From Corynebacterium glyciniphilum AJ 3170 (GTDB taxonomy: Bacteria > Actinomycetota > Actinomycetes > Mycobacteriales > Mycobacteriaceae), in assembly GCF_000626675.1 (NCBI RefSeq), contig NZ_CP006842.1:2046001-2110000 (forward strand): a stretch of 64,000 nt of DNA, in the 5' to 3' direction. This document shows positions 8,779-18,813 of this stretch, one piece after another (position 1 is the first letter of the stretch; the number at the start of each line of letters is the position of its first letter). The translations under genes and the position numbers were made by a program. Below the pieces are notes generated by a model. It had not been told where the DNA came from. It saw nothing but the letters and a program-made list of their open reading frames with translations, and did no database searches.

Positions 8779-9009
8779 TCACCACTGGTCCTTGTGGTTG
8801 AGCACCTCACGGACCTTCACTACGTTCCACCCGAGGACCACCAGAGCGACCACCGCGATCGTCAGAAACAGTGCCGTGGCGGATGTCAGCACCGCCAGCA
8901 CGCCCCCGGCGACCGCGATCCCCCCGGACACCTGGATCGACCGCGAACGTTTACGGACGTCTGCCTTACGACGTGCAACGGGATTGTCGGAGTAGTTGTC
9001 CATGGTCAT
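8779..9009 (-). CDS. Small two-helix membrane protein
   Basis: 76 residues with a charged N-terminus (NPVARRKADVRKRSRS) and two hydrophobic segments (about residues 29-45 and 49-66), ending in EVLNHKDQW. Function unknown; similar small membrane proteins occur next to yigZ and dnaE1 in corynebacteria as far as I recall. An in-frame ATG lies upstream at 9033, but TAGACT followed by 7 bases and ATG 9009 marks a leaderless start there. Confidence 0.65.
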   Translation of the reverse strand: MTMDNYSDNPVARRKADVRKRSRSIQVSGGIAVAGGVLAVLTSATALFLTIAVVALVVLGWNVVKVREVLNHKDQW

Positions 9010-9016
9010 GGCCCCG

Positions 9017-9022
9017 AGTCTA
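9017..9022 (-). promoter_or_regulatory. -10 element of small membrane-protein gene, leaderless
   Basis: TAGACT on the minus strand, 7 bases before ATG 9009. Any -35 lies inside the yigZ coding end. Confidence 0.55.
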
Positions 9023-9029
9023 CCCCGGT

Positions 9030-9677
9030 TCACCCCGCCTTGACGTCGTCCCAGTGGGACCCGTCCCGTACAACTTCCAGTGTGCCTGCTGATATTTCCC
9101 TGACAACGTCACCAGGGTCTTCTCCGGCAGCGACGGTGAGGGTCAACGTCACGGTCGGTCCGTAGGACGCCTCAACGTCCAGGCCGCGAGCCCGAAGTTC
9201 CGCCTCGATCTTGCCTGCCTCCGCGTGGTTGACCTCCAGAACCCACACATCCCGGGGCTCACGGCGCATTACCGTGACGTCCTCCAGGACGGCGCGGGTA
9301 GCATCCTGGTACGCGCGGACCAGGCCACCGGTGCCCAGTTTGACCCCGCCGAAGTAACGGACCACGACAACGGCGACATCCTGCAGTCCCGATCCGCGGA
9401 GCACCTCGAGCATCGGCTGTCCCGCCGTGCCCGCGGGCTCCCCGTCGTCACTCGAGCGTTCCACCGGGTTGGCCCCGTCGACGTGCAGGATGTAGGCACT
9501 GCAGTGGTGCCGGGCGTCAGCGAACCCGGCCCGGATCTCAGCCAGGAACGCCCGAGCAGCGTCCTCATCGGGCACTCTGGCCGCGCAGGCGATGAACCTG
9601 GACCTCTTGACCTCAGTTTCGGCTACCGGACGATCGCTGCCGGGGCGCAGGTACGCCTGACTCACCGGTTGTGTCAC
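9030..9677 (-). CDS. yigZ: YigZ/IMPACT-family protein (UPF0029)
   Basis: 215 residues. The N-terminal UPF0029 domain carries the family signature ([14 protein letters not shown], then [12 protein letters not shown] and [15 protein letters not shown], and [20 protein letters not shown]). A shorter DUF1949-like ferredoxin-fold C-terminal domain follows. IMPACT proteins are linked to control of translation, but the bacterial role is not settled. The GTG start overlaps the dnaE1 stop as GTGA, so it follows dnaE1 in one transcript. Confidence 0.93.
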   Translation of the reverse strand: MTQPVSQAYLRPGSDRPVAETEVKRSRFIACAARVPDEDAARAFLAEIRAGFADARHHCSAYILHVDGANPVERSSDDGEPAGTAGQPMLEVLRGSGLQDVAVVVVRYFGGVKLGTGGLVRAYQDATRAVLEDVTVMRREPRDVWVLEVNHAEAGKIEAELRARGLDVEASYGPTVTLTLTVAAGEDPGDVVREISAGTLEVVRDGSHWDDVKAG

Positions 9678-12600
9678 CCGAGGACGCCGGCCCAGGTCGA
9701 CGCTTTGAGGTCACCCATCAACGACGACGTGCGGGCCACCCGGAGGTCCGGGGGCAGCATGTACTGCAGCTCCTCGGTACCGTCGGTGAGGGTGAGGTAG
9801 ACGTCAGAGTCACCGCGGTTGTTGTGCAGCACGCCCTTCAGCCGGTCCATGTTGTCCGGGGTGCACTGGTCAATGCGCATCCGCAGCCTCAGGGGTACAC
9901 CGGCACCGGCACCGACGGAGAGTTCCGCGAGCTTGAGGTCATTGCAGAACAGGCTCGTGCGGTCATCCCGGATGCTCACCTCGGCCTGGGCGAGGATGAT
10001 GTTGTCCTCGGCGATCATCGGCGCAACCATTGAATAGGTCCGGGAGAAACACAACAGTTCGATCTGAGCACCGTGCTGGTCCTCGATCGTGACGATGGCC
10101 CAGGGGTTGCCCTTCTTGTCCACACGGCGGTCCACGCTGGAGATGATCCCGCCGACCTTGATCGTGCGCTTGTCCGGCAACTCACCGGAGATCACGGTGG
10201 TCAACGGCGTGTCGATCTGCGAATCCAGCGACGCCTCGAACCCGTCGAGAGGATGCCCCGAGACATAGAGACCGAGCATCTCGCGCTCCAGCGTGAGTTC
10301 GTGTTTGCGTTCCCAGTGCTGATCCGGGACATCCACCTTGAAGGCGTCGTCCTCCACCGCATCGAGCCCGGAGAACAGGTCGTACTGGCCACGCGCCGCC
10401 GCCTTCTTGGTCGAGGTGACCGAATCCACGGCGTCCTCGAATACCAGCATCAGGCCCTTGCGGGGGTGTTCGAGAGAGTCGAAGGCACCTGCCTTGATGA
10501 GAGACTCCGTGACCCGCTTGTTGCAGGCCGTGGCGTCGATCTTGTCGAGATAGTCGGAGAAGTCTCCGAAGGCCCCCTTCTCTTTCCGTGTCGCCACGAT
10601 CGAGTCAACAACATCCTCGCCGACGTTACGGACAGCACCCAGGCCGAAACGGATGTCCTGGCCCACTGGCTTGAAGGTGTAGTCGGATTCGTTGACGTCC
10701 GGCGACAATACCTTGATCCCCAGGTGACGGCAGTCGGCGAGGTAGATCGCGGACTTGTCCTTCTTGTCCGCCACCGAGGTCAGCAGAGCCGCCATGTACT
10801 CGGCGGTGTAGTGCTCCTTGAGATAGGCGGTCCAGAAACTGACCAGGCCGTAGCCGGCGGCGTGGGACTTGTTGAACGCGTAACCGGCGAACGGGAGGAT
10901 GGTGTCCCAGAGTGTCTTGATCGCCTCGGCGGAGAACCCGTTCTCCTTCATCCCTGCCTCGAAGTTCTCGAACTCCTTGGCCAGGACCTCCGGCTTCTTC
11001 TTACCCATGGCCTTACGGAAACCATCGGCCTGACCGGCGGTGTAGTTCGCGACCTTCTGCGAGATCCTCATGATCTGCTCCTGGTACACGATCAGACCGT
11101 AGGTCTCCTCCAGAATCTCCTCGAGTGCCTCGGCGAGCTCCGGGTGGATGGGCTCGATGGGCTTACGCCCGTTCTTACGGTCGGCGTAGTCCCAGTGGGC
11201 ACCGACACCCATCGGTCCCGGCCGGTACAGCGCGAGCGCGGCGACGATGTCATTGAAGCCGGTCGGCTTCATCCGCTTCAGCAGCTCCTGCATGCCGCCG
11301 GAGTCGAGCTGGAAGATACCGAGCGTGTCACCGCGGGCCAACAGCTCGTATGATTGCGGATCGTCGGTGGTCAGGCCCTCCAGGTCGAGGTCCTCGTCCC
11401 GGTTCTTCTTGATGTTCTCGATGCAGTCGCCGATGACGGTGAGGTTGCGCAGCCCCAGGAAGTCCATCTTCAGCAGCCCGATGGCCTCACACGCGGGGTA
11501 GGGCCAGCCGGTGATGATCGCACCGTCCTGCTGACGCTTCCACATCGGGATGTGGTCCAGCAGGGGCACGGACGCCATGATCACCGCGCACGCGTGCACA
11601 CCGGCCTGGCGGACGACGCCTTCCAGGCCGAGGGCATCGTCGTAGATCTCCTTGACGACCGGATCAGTCTCGATAAGGGTGCGGATCTCCGCAGCCTCCT
11701 GATACCGATCATGGTTGGGATCCATGATTCCGGACAGGGGGATGTCTTTAGCCGCCTGGGCCGGAGGCAGTGTCTTGGTGATCCGGTCGGCAATCTGGAA
11801 GCCCGGCTGTCCATGGTGGGCACGGGCAGCATCCTTCAGCGCCTGCTTGGTCTTCACCGTGCCGAAGGTGATCACCTGGGCGACCTTGTCCTGGCCCCAG
11901 TTGTCGGCGGCATAGCGGATCATCTCGCCACGACGGCGGTCGTCGAAGTCGATGTCGATATCCGGTGCCGAGGGACGCTCCGGGTTGAGGAATCGCTCGA
12001 ACATCAGGCCGTGGTCGATGGGATCAATGTTGGTGATGGTCAGTGCATAGGCGACCAGGGCTCCGGCGGCCGAGCCACGACCCGGCCCGACGCGGATGCC
12101 GATGGACCGGGCATGCTTGATCAGGTCGGCGACGACGAGGAAGTAGGACGGGTAGCCCTTCATGTCGATCACGTCGATCTCGTACTCGGCGCGGTCGATG
12201 TACTCCTTCGGGATCTCCCCGCCGTGGAACCGTTCCTTGAGCCCGTCGTGGACCTCACTACGCAGCCAGGTGGTGGGGGTGTGCCCCTCAGGGACGTCGT
12301 AGTTCGGCATGCGGTCGTGGGTGTGTTCCTCCCACAGTTCGCCGTAGTCCTGGACGCGCTCAGCAATCCAGAGGGTGTTGTCACACCCGTCCGGGACGAT
12401 CGGGTCCCAGTACTTGCGCAGCTCCTCAGCCGGCTTGATGTAGTAGCCGTCGCCGGAGAACGCGAAACGCCGCCCACCTTCATCGAGGGTAGGTTCGTCC
12501 ATGGTGGCGCCGGTCTGCACGCACAACATGACCTCATGAGGCTTCGCCTGCTTCTGCAGGACATAGTGGCAGTCGTTGGTGACCAGCGGGGGCAGGTCGA

Positions 12601-13237
12601 GTTTCCGGCCGATCTCCAGCAGTTCGTCCCGGACACGCTTCTCGATCTCCAGGCCGTGGTCCATCAGCTCGAGGAAGTAGTTGTCCTTGCCGTAGATGTC
12701 CTGCCACATCGCGGCGGCCTCGAGAGCCTTGTCGAACTGACCGAGGCGCAGACGGGTCTGAACGTCACCCGACGGGCAACCAGTGGTCGCGATGATGCCC
12801 TCGGCATGCTCGGCGACAATCTCGGCGTCCATACGCGGGTACTTCGAGACCTGTCCTTCATAACTTGCCAGCGAGGACAGTCGGAAGAGGTTACGCAGTC
12901 CAGTGGCGTTCTCCGCCATCATCGTCTGGTGCAGGTAGTAGCCGCCGCCGGCGACGTCATCGCGCTTCTGCTCCGGCTCACCCCATTTGACGCGGTCCTT
13001 GATGAGGCGGGACTCGGGCGCCATGTAGCACTCGATGCCGATGATGGGTTTGATGCCGGCTCCGGTCATCGCGCGGTAGAAGGCGTCGGAGCCGAACATG
13101 TTGCCGTGATCGGTCATGCCAACCGCGGGCATCCCCTGGCGTGAGACTTCTTCGGCGAGCAGGTCCACCTTCGCCATCCCGTCGAGCATGGAGTACTCGG
13201 TGTGATTGTGCAGATGGACGAAGGAAGACTTCTTCAT
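9674..13237 (-). CDS. dnaE1: DNA polymerase III alpha subunit, replicative
   Basis: 1187 residues, full length for DnaE1. The PHP domain is at residues 1-280 (HLHNHTEYS at 8-16, MTDHGNMFG). The polymerase core contains [13 protein letters not shown] and the catalytic PDIDIDFDD at 425-433, with the third acidic region further on. Fingers and HhH region follow ([30 protein letters not shown]), and a C-terminal OB domain ([21 protein letters not shown]). The open frame extends 12 codons further, but TAGACT plus 7 bases precedes ATG 13237, and [16 protein letters not shown] is the usual DnaE N-terminus. It is followed by yigZ. Confidence 0.97.
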   Translation of the reverse strand: MKKSSFVHLHNHTEYSMLDGMAKVDLLAEEVSRQGMPAVGMTDHGNMFGSDAFYRAMTGAGIKPIIGIECYMAPESRLIKDRVKWGEPEQKRDDVAGGGYYLHQTMMAENATGLRNLFRLSSLASYEGQVSKYPRMDAEIVAEHAEGIIATTGCPSGDVQTRLRLGQFDKALEAAAMWQDIYGKDNYFLELMDHGLEIEKRVRDELLEIGRKLDLPPLVTNDCHYVLQKQAKPHEVMLCVQTGATMDEPTLDEGGRRFAFSGDGYYIKPAEELRKYWDPIVPDGCDNTLWIAERVQDYGELWEEHTHDRMPNYDVPEGHTPTTWLRSEVHDGLKERFHGGEIPKEYIDRAEYEIDVIDMKGYPSYFLVVADLIKHARSIGIRVGPGRGSAAGALVAYALTITNIDPIDHGLMFERFLNPERPSAPDIDIDFDDRRRGEMIRYAADNWGQDKVAQVITFGTVKTKQALKDAARAHHGQPGFQIADRITKTLPPAQAAKDIPLSGIMDPNHDRYQEAAEIRTLIETDPVVKEIYDDALGLEGVVRQAGVHACAVIMASVPLLDHIPMWKRQQDGAIITGWPYPACEAIGLLKMDFLGLRNLTVIGDCIENIKKNRDEDLDLEGLTTDDPQSYELLARGDTLGIFQLDSGGMQELLKRMKPTGFNDIVAALALYRPGPMGVGAHWDYADRKNGRKPIEPIHPELAEALEEILEETYGLIVYQEQIMRISQKVANYTAGQADGFRKAMGKKKPEVLAKEFENFEAGMKENGFSAEAIKTLWDTILPFAGYAFNKSHAAGYGLVSFWTAYLKEHYTAEYMAALLTSVADKKDKSAIYLADCRHLGIKVLSPDVNESDYTFKPVGQDIRFGLGAVRNVGEDVVDSIVATRKEKGAFGDFSDYLDKIDATACNKRVTESLIKAGAFDSLEHPRKGLMLVFEDAVDSVTSTKKAAARGQYDLFSGLDAVEDDAFKVDVPDQHWERKHELTLEREMLGLYVSGHPLDGFEASLDSQIDTPLTTVISGELPDKRTIKVGGIISSVDRRVDKKGNPWAIVTIEDQHGAQIELLCFSRTYSMVAPMIAEDNIILAQAEVSIRDDRTSLFCNDLKLAELSVGAGAGVPLRLRMRIDQCTPDNMDRLKGVLHNNRGDSDVYLTLTDGTEELQYMLPPDLRVARTSSLMGDLKASTWAGVLG

Positions 13238-13244
13238 GCGGGAC

Positions 13245-13250
13245 AGTCTA
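13245..13250 (-). promoter_or_regulatory. -10 element of dnaE1, leaderless
   Basis: TAGACT lies 7 bases before ATG 13237 with no ribosome site between. The rest of the 13251-13387 gap shows only a short GGGGC/GCCCC inverted repeat (13257-13271) in the -35 area and no gene. Confidence 0.6.
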
Positions 13251-13387
13251 CCGCCGGGGGCAAGTCGCCCCACCTGTGCGGTGCAGCCACTGGCAGACTC
13301 TCAGGCCGGGTGGCAGAGGCACGGGGCAGTTTCAGCCTCTTCAATGACCCGTTCCCCCAGCCTGGCAGCCGGATGCTCTGCCGCACG

Positions 13388-14191
13388 TTACAGATAAAGC
13401 CCGCCACTCACACCACGGGCGCACAGCAGAGTCCGCTCGACCTGTCCGGCACGGAACCCTTCATCACTCTGCTCCACGGTGACGCGCAGGCGTTCACCTG
13501 CCTGGGCATCGTCCGGCATACCGGTGACATCGACCCGGTAGGCACCGTCCCCAGTGTCGTCCGGAGTGGTGACGACCGCCCAACGTCCCATCCCGTTGGT
13601 GGAGCGCTCCCCGATCATGCCGAGCACCCTGTAAGGATCATCCGCCGACCCAATGTCCGCATACTCGCCGGTGACATCCTCGACCCCACCGAAGTAAAAG
13701 AGGTGTGCGCTGGGCATCCAGCCCTGGACCCCGTCGAGGCTGACTTCAGCCCAGTAACCCTCGTCCGGCAGGGTGGTGTTGTTCCACTCCCTCCCGGCAA
13801 GTTCCACAGACCCGGTGCGCCACACCTGGGAGACCTGTCCGGCCTCGAGGCTTGGCTGCGCCCTGATGATCTCGGGGGCCATCGCAGCATCGAGGCCGGC
13901 GACCCCGACCACAGCGCCCTCGTTGGAGAAATAGGTCTCCACCTGCTCGCCGGGCACCGTCACCTCGCCGGGCGGAGTGCCACTGCCACCGGGATCGGGT
14001 TCACCAGGAGCGATACTGCCTGACTCTCCACCGTCGTCGTTGTCGGCAGGCACCATGGTCTCGGTGACGGTGGTCTCCGAGGCACCGTCGTCTCGTATAT
14101 CAGCATCGTCCCCGCCGTTTCCGCACGCCCCCAGTATCAACGCGGTGCATGCCCCCAGGGTCAGAACCGGTCCCCTTCTTCGGTCCCACAT
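13388..14191 (-). CDS. Lipoprotein with SH3-like domain
   Basis: The signal peptide with lipobox LGAC predicts a lipid-anchored exported protein. An acidic Gly/Pro/Asp linker reaches about residue 80. Residues 90-180 look like a bacterial SH3 domain (RAQPSLEAGQVSQVWRTGS, ELAGREWNNTTL, WAEVSLDGVQGWMPSAHLFY), a fold that often binds peptidoglycan peptides or metals. A further beta-rich region with one Cys near the end follows. The ATG at 14191 has AAGGTGAG at good spacing. The gene stands alone, upstream of dnaE1 in the same direction and downstream of nadC. Function unknown. Confidence 0.75.
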   Translation of the reverse strand: MWDRRRGPVLTLGACTALILGACGNGGDDADIRDDGASETTVTETMVPADNDDGGESGSIAPGEPDPGGSGTPPGEVTVPGEQVETYFSNEGAVVGVAGLDAAMAPEIIRAQPSLEAGQVSQVWRTGSVELAGREWNNTTLPDEGYWAEVSLDGVQGWMPSAHLFYFGGVEDVTGEYADIGSADDPYRVLGMIGERSTNGMGRWAVVTTPDDTGDGAYRVDVTGMPDDAQAGERLRVTVEQSDEGFRAGQVERTLLCARGVSGGLYL

Positions 14192-14289
14192 TACAGCTCA
14201 CCTTCGATCATCATCGTGTGTTTCTGTACTACCCATACAATCGGGGTGACGTGGACAAACGTTAGCGACCTGCACCCGCAGGCGCCCCG

Positions 14290-15195
14290 CTACAGGTCCA
14301 ACCCGATGTCCAACGCCGTGACCGAATGGGTCAACGCCCCCACGGCCAGCGAATCCACCCCGGCCGCGGCATACTCGCCGGCGACGTCCAGAGTCAGACC
14401 ACCGGACGATTCCAGCAGCACACCCGGCGCGATCCCGTCGCGCATCCGCACCGCTGCCACAGTGTCGGGTACCGCGAAGTTATCCAGCAGCACCTGGTGT
14501 GGCGGCACGTCCACCGACAGCACCGCACGCAACTGGTCCAGGTCATCGACCTCGACCTCGCACCACAGTTCCGGGTTGTCCGCACGCACCGCCAGATAGG
14601 CGGCGACGACTCCCCCACCGGCGACAACATGATTGTCCTTGACCATGGCCTGGTCGGACAGGTTGTAGCGGTGCGGGGTCCCTCCGCCGTGCACGACGGC
14701 CCGCTTCTGCAGCAGCCGAAGCCCGGGCAGTGTCTTACGGGAGTCCCGCACGACGGTGCCGGAGCCAGGAACCGAGACCGCCTCCACCCATGCGGCGGTG
14801 TGCGTCGCCACGCCCGAGGCATGGGACAGCACGTTGAGCACGGTGCGCTCCAACTGCAGGATCGCCCGCACCGGCCCGCTCAGGGTTCCCACCACCGAAC
14901 CCGCAGTGACCTGTCTTCCGTTCGCCACCGGCTCCTTCAGGTCCACCCTGCCACCAAGGACGGGGTAGGACGCGCCCGCCTCAAGTACCGCCTGGACGGC
15001 GTCGATGCCGGAAACGACTCCGCGCTGGCGTGCCACCAGACGTCCACTGCCGATCAGGTCCTCCGGGATCGTGGCCAGCGTTGTGGCGTCCCCGGAGGCA
15101 ATGTCCTCCTGCAGCGCCGCCCACGCCAGAGCCGAGAACAGCGTGGGGTCACCGTCGAGCGCACCGAGGTCGGTGTCGGGAACTGTGACCGTCAC
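14290..15195 (-). CDS. nadC: Nicotinate-nucleotide pyrophosphorylase (carboxylating)
   Basis: Converts quinolinate and PRPP to nicotinate mononucleotide, CO2 and PPi in NAD synthesis. 301 residues. Family motifs are [52 protein letters not shown], and the [10 protein letters not shown] / LLDNF / LESSGGL barrel strands. The ATG overlaps the nadA stop as ATGA. In many actinobacteria nadB sits between nadA and nadC; here the two overlap directly. No nadS-like cysteine desulfurase follows, since the next gene is an unrelated lipoprotein. Confidence 0.96.
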   Translation of the reverse strand: MTVTVPDTDLGALDGDPTLFSALAWAALQEDIASGDATTLATIPEDLIGSGRLVARQRGVVSGIDAVQAVLEAGASYPVLGGRVDLKEPVANGRQVTAGSVVGTLSGPVRAILQLERTVLNVLSHASGVATHTAAWVEAVSVPGSGTVVRDSRKTLPGLRLLQKRAVVHGGGTPHRYNLSDQAMVKDNHVVAGGGVVAAYLAVRADNPELWCEVEVDDLDQLRAVLSVDVPPHQVLLDNFAVPDTVAAVRMRDGIAPGVLLESSGGLTLDVAGEYAAAGVDSLAVGALTHSVTALDIGLDL

Positions 15196-16274
15196 TCGCC
15201 TCCTCCCGGCGTGCCGACCGAGATCATCCGTTCGACGGCCCGCCTGGCCTTGTCAGCGACGTCGACCTCGACGTCGACCTCGTCGGTTCCCAGCGCCAGG
15301 CACCGCAGCAACGCCGCCGGGGTGATCATCTTCATGTAGGGGCAGGACGCCCGCTCGTTCACCGGCGCGAAGTCCACCTCCGGCGCCACGCCGCGCAGCT
15401 GATGCAGCATACCGACCTCAGTGGCGACGAGTACCGTGCCGCGCCCTGCCTCACCGGCGGTCTTCGCACTGGTCAGCATCTCACCGGTGGAGAGCATGTG
15501 GACCCGTTCCGGATCGATCACCCCTTCCCCCGCCAGGTAGATCGCGGAGTTCGCGCATCCGCATTCCGGGTGGATGAAGAGGTCTGCGTCGGGGTTTTCC
15601 TCGGCACGACGCGCCAGTTCCGGCCCGGAGATTCCGGCGTGGACGTGACATTCCCCGGCCCAGACGTGGATGTTGTCCCGGCCGGTCTGGCGTCGCACAT
15701 GGGCGCCGAGGAACTGGTCGGGGCCGAAGAGGATCTCCCGGTCCGCGGGCAGGCCCGCCACAACGTCCACGGCGTTGGAACTGGTGCAGCACACATCGGT
15801 GAGCCCCTTCACTGCAGCGGTCGTGTTAATGTAGCTGACGACCACGGCATCGGGGTGTTCGGACTTCCACTCCGCGAGTTCGTCTGCGGTGAGGGAGTCC
15901 GCCAGGGAGCACCCTGCGTCCTCGTCGGGGATCAGGACGGTCTTGTCCGGGGAGAGGATCTTGGCCGTTTCAGCCATGAAGTGCACCCCACAGAAGACGA
16001 TGACGTCGGCGTCCGTCTCGGCGGCGATCCGTGACAGGGCGAGGGAGTCCCCGGTGTGGTCGGCGATGTCCTGGATCTCCGGCAGCTCGTAGTTGTGGGC
16101 CAAGATCACCGCGTTGCGCCGTTCTTTGAGACGACAGATCTCCGCGGCCCACTCCTCGTCGCCGACGACGCCCTCCCACCGTCCGATGTCGCCCTCGGGA
16201 CCGGTGTGGCCCGGAGCGCGGAAGACCCTCTCCAACAGGGGACTCCCGAATTGTTCAACAGTCGTCACAGTCAT
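15192..16274 (-). CDS. nadA: Quinolinate synthase, [4Fe-4S] enzyme
   Basis: Condenses iminoaspartate with dihydroxyacetone phosphate to quinolinate. 360 residues. Conserved residues include [14 protein letters not shown] and the cluster cysteines C122 (AGCSLADS), C238 (HPECGC) and C311 (ASCPYM), with [10 protein letters not shown] and CTSSNAV also matching the family. The ATG at 16274 lies 8 bases after TATCAT, suggesting a leaderless start. nadA is divergent from a PLP-enzyme gene across a perfect palindrome. No NdnR/NrtR-type regulator gene adjoins it, and no aspartate oxidase (nadB) is in the window. Confidence 0.96.
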   Translation of the reverse strand: MTVTTVEQFGSPLLERVFRAPGHTGPEGDIGRWEGVVGDEEWAAEICRLKERRNAVILAHNYELPEIQDIADHTGDSLALSRIAAETDADVIVFCGVHFMAETAKILSPDKTVLIPDEDAGCSLADSLTADELAEWKSEHPDAVVVSYINTTAAVKGLTDVCCTSSNAVDVVAGLPADREILFGPDQFLGAHVRRQTGRDNIHVWAGECHVHAGISGPELARRAEENPDADLFIHPECGCANSAIYLAGEGVIDPERVHMLSTGEMLTSAKTAGEAGRGTVLVATEVGMLHQLRGVAPEVDFAPVNERASCPYMKMITPAALLRCLALGTDEVDVEVDVADKARRAVERMISVGTPGGGE

Positions 16275-16282
16275 GTCCGGTG

Positions 16283-16288
16283 ATGATA
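16283..16288 (-). promoter_or_regulatory. -10 element of nadA, leaderless
   Basis: TATCAT on the minus strand, 8 bases before ATG 16274. Confidence 0.5.
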
Positions 16289-16290
16289 TC

Positions 16291-16318
16291 CGAAACCACC
16301 GCGCGCCGGGTGGTTTCG
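16291..16318. promoter_or_regulatory. Perfect palindrome between nadA and PLP-aldolase promoters
   Basis: CGAAACCACC (16291-16300) and GGTGGTTTCG (16309-16318) are exact reverse complements with an 8-bp spacer. The element fills the space between the two -10 hexamers (16283-16288 minus and 16324-16329 plus), where both -35 regions would be. It is therefore well placed as a shared operator. The cognate regulator is not identified. Confidence 0.6.
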
Positions 16319-16323
16319 CGACG

Positions 16324-16329
16324 TATCCT
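16324..16329 (+). promoter_or_regulatory. -10 element of PLP-aldolase gene, leaderless
   Basis: TATCCT, followed by exactly 7 bases and the GTG at 16337. Confidence 0.55.
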
Positions 16330-16336
16330 CAACCTC

Positions 16337-17509
16337 GTGAGTACTCCACGACCCGCGGTGCGCGAGGCGGTAGCGCACCTTGACGCCCCGTTTTCCGTCC
16401 TCGACCTGGACAATGCGCTGGCCAACGCTGGCGACATGGTCCGGCGTGCAGCAGGCACCCCGATCCGGCTGGCAACCAAGTCGGTGCGTATCCGCCCCCT
16501 GATTCAGCGGCTGTTGACGATCGACGGCATCGCGGGGCTGCTGTCCTATTCCCTCGGCGAAGCGCTGTGGTTGGCGGACGAGGGCATCTGTGACGACATT
16601 CTCGTCGCCTACCCCAGTGCTGACCGCCAGTTGCTCCACCAGCTGATGTGCGGCGAAGCCTACCTGCGCTCGATCACGGTGATGGTCGATTCGGCGGAAC
16701 ACCTGGATTTCATCGACGCCGTCGTCCCACCCACCGAACGCGGGAACCTGCGGGTGTGTATCGACATCGATGCCTCCCTGGCGGTCGGGCCGGTGCATCT
16801 GGGCGCACGACGGTCTCCGGTACATACCGTCGGCCAGGCACGTGCCCTGGCCGAACTCATCAGTGACCGCGACGGTTTCACCCTGGTGGGGCTGATGGCC
16901 TATGAAGGTCAGATCGCCGGCACGACGGACTCCTCACCACTGGTCTCGGCAGTGAAGCGTCTCTCGGCGAAGGAACTGGCGGGACGGCGTGCCGCAATTG
17001 TCGCGGCCGTCAGCGCGGTGGACGGCGACCTGGAGTTCGTCAACGGGGGTGGTACGGGGTCGATCGAGTCCACCGTCGCCGAGGACGCCGTCACGGAGAT
17101 CGGCGCGGGTTCGGGTGTCGTCGGGCCGGGCCTGTTCGACAACTACTCGTCCTTCCGCCCCCTGTCGGCCGAGTGGTTCGTCCTGCCGGTTGTCCGACGT
17201 CCGGCACCGGACTTCATCACTGTCGCCGGGGGTGGACGCATTGCCTCGGGTCCTCCCGGGGCCGACCGGGTACCGGTCATCGACTACCCACGGGGCCTGT
17301 CGCTGACCTCGGCAGAGGGCGCCGGCGAAGTACAGACGCCTTTGCGCGGCGACGTAGCCGCGGCGATGAACCTCGGTGACCATGTGTGGTTCCGCCACGC
17401 CAAAGCCGGAGAACAGGCCGAGTTCACCGACTCCGTGCTCGTCGTCAGTGACGGCGACATCATCGACGAATGGCCCACCTACCGGGGTGAGGGAAGGATC
17501 TTCACATGA
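16337..17509 (+). CDS. Fold-type III PLP enzyme (amino-acid deaminase/aldolase type)
   Basis: 390 residues. The alanine-racemase-like barrel carries the PLP lysine in IRLATKSVR near the N-terminus and continues through FVNGGGTGS and EIGAGSGVVGPGLFDNY. The C-terminal beta domain resembles D-threonine aldolase and D-3-hydroxyaspartate dehydratase. However, the metal-site motif usually seen as HxC in those enzymes reads FRHAKAGEQAEF here, so the usual substrate cannot be assumed. GTG 16337 is chosen because it lies 7 bases after TATCCT; the longer frame would run into the nadA promoter. The stop overlaps the next ATG, so it is coupled to the FAD oxidase. Confidence 0.8.
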   Translation: MSTPRPAVREAVAHLDAPFSVLDLDNALANAGDMVRRAAGTPIRLATKSVRIRPLIQRLLTIDGIAGLLSYSLGEALWLADEGICDDILVAYPSADRQLLHQLMCGEAYLRSITVMVDSAEHLDFIDAVVPPTERGNLRVCIDIDASLAVGPVHLGARRSPVHTVGQARALAELISDRDGFTLVGLMAYEGQIAGTTDSSPLVSAVKRLSAKELAGRRAAIVAAVSAVDGDLEFVNGGGTGSIESTVAEDAVTEIGAGSGVVGPGLFDNYSSFRPLSAEWFVLPVVRRPAPDFITVAGGGRIASGPPGADRVPVIDYPRGLSLTSAEGAGEVQTPLRGDVAAAMNLGDHVWFRHAKAGEQAEFTDSVLVVSDGDIIDEWPTYRGEGRIFT

Positions 17510-18813
17510 GATGGCACAACTGGTCCGGCGGTCAGACTGCCGACCCGGCGCGTTTCGTCCAGCCGACAACCGAGGCCGAGGTCGTCGATGTCGTCCGTCG
17601 CGCGGCCGAGGACGGTCTGCGGGTCAAGGCAGTCGGTGCCGGCCACTCCTTCACCCCCGTCGCGGTGACCGACGGTGTCCTGGTCAACCTCGACCACCTC
17701 AGTGGCGTTGTCTCGGTCGACAGTGATGCCCTGGAGGTCACTTTCCTCGCCGGCACGCGATTGCGGGACGTTCCCGCCCTGCTACGCCCCCACGGCCTGG
17801 CCCTGGCCAATCAGGGGGACGTGGACCCGCAGTCCCTGGCCGGTGCGGTGAGCACCGGAACGCACGGCACCGGGCTCGGATTGACCGGATTCGCCGGGAT
17901 GGTCCGTGGACTGCGTACCGTCACCGCCGACGGCTCCGTGCACGACGTCAGCCCCGGCGATCCACTCTTCGACCTGGGGAGAGTGTCGCTGGGAGCGTTG
18001 GGGATCACTACCCGGATCACGATGTCGGTCGTGGATTCCTTCGTCTTGTCCGCGGTGGAGAAAGCCGAACCGCTGGCTCCCCTGATCGATGAGTTCCCCA
18101 CCCGTGCCTCGGTCGTGGACCACCTGGAGTACTACTGGTTCCCCGGCACCGACGTGGCGCACGTCAAGACCAATACGCGCTACAGTCTACGGTCTGCAGC
18201 CACCGCCGGTCTGCCTCGTCCGGTTCCGCGCTGGCGGTCGGTCATCGACGACGAGCTGGTCAGCAACGCCGCCTTCGGGGCGATGTGCGGACTGATGCAC
18301 GTGGTACCGCGCACGACCGGAGCGATGAACCGCCTGGCCGCAGCGACGCTGGCACAGCGCGAGTACGCCGACACCGCGCACAATGTATTCGTCTCTCCTC
18401 GCCGGGTCCGGTTCAACGAGATGGAGTACGCTGTCCCCCTCGCTGACGCGACCGAGGTCCTCGCCGAGGTGCACCGGATCATCGACGCCTCACGCCTGCC
18501 CGTCGGGTTCCCCATCGAGGTTCGCTGCACCGCAGCGGACACCGTCCCGCTCTCGACTGCCAACGGGCGGGATTCCTGCTACATTGCGGTGCACCGCTAC
18601 CACCGCGACGACTACCGTGAGCTCTTCTCCGTCGTCGAGCCGGTGCTCGTCGCCGCCGGCGGACGTCCACACTGGGGCAAGTTGCACACCCTCGACCACG
18701 CCGGCCTGGCCGCCGTGCACCCCGATCTGGGTGCTGTCGCTGACCTGCGCAACCGTGTCGACCCGGACGGGATGTTCCGCAACGCGATGGTCGACCGTGT
18801 CTTCGGCCTTTAA
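17506..18813 (+). CDS. FAD-linked oxidase, D-arabinono-1,4-lactone oxidase type
   Basis: 435 residues. The N-terminal PCMH-type FAD domain contains VKAVGAGHSFTPVAVTDG, where the histidine is the usual covalent flavin site, and GAVSTGTHGTG. The C-terminal ALO domain contains the HWGK signature (GRPHWGKLHT). Relatives include sugar-lactone and alditol oxidases, and mycobacterial L-gulono-lactone dehydrogenase. The ATG overlaps the PLP-enzyme stop (ATGA). The two form a two-gene operon that I recall as conserved in actinobacteria without a settled function. Its stop overlaps that of rarD by 4 bases. Confidence 0.88.
   Translation: MRWHNWSGGQTADPARFVQPTTEAEVVDVVRRAAEDGLRVKAVGAGHSFTPVAVTDGVLVNLDHLSGVVSVDSDALEVTFLAGTRLRDVPALLRPHGLALANQGDVDPQSLAGAVSTGTHGTGLGLTGFAGMVRGLRTVTADGSVHDVSPGDPLFDLGRVSLGALGITTRITMSVVDSFVLSAVEKAEPLAPLIDEFPTRASVVDHLEYYWFPGTDVAHVKTNTRYSLRSAATAGLPRPVPRWRSVIDDELVSNAAFGAMCGLMHVVPRTTGAMNRLAAATLAQREYADTAHNVFVSPRRVRFNEMEYAVPLADATEVLAEVHRIIDASRLPVGFPIEVRCTAADTVPLSTANGRDSCYIAVHRYHRDDYRELFSVVEPVLVAAGGRPHWGKLHTLDHAGLAAVHPDLGAVADLRNRVDPDGMFRNAMVDRVFGL

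Noticed and set aside
10073..13144. Long plus-strand frames opposite dnaE1 (10073-11353 and 11354-13144)
   Set aside because: The minus strand is unmistakably DNA polymerase III alpha; the antisense translations have no recognisable domains and no ribosome sites.
13257..13271. GGGGC/GCCCC inverted repeat upstream of dnaE1 as a terminator or operator
   Set aside because: Arms of only 5 bp in very GC-rich sequence and no U-run; expected by chance.
14269..14282. CCTGC-ACCC-GCAGG hairpin after nadC as a terminator
   Set aside because: Short stem and no U-run; not strong enough to call.
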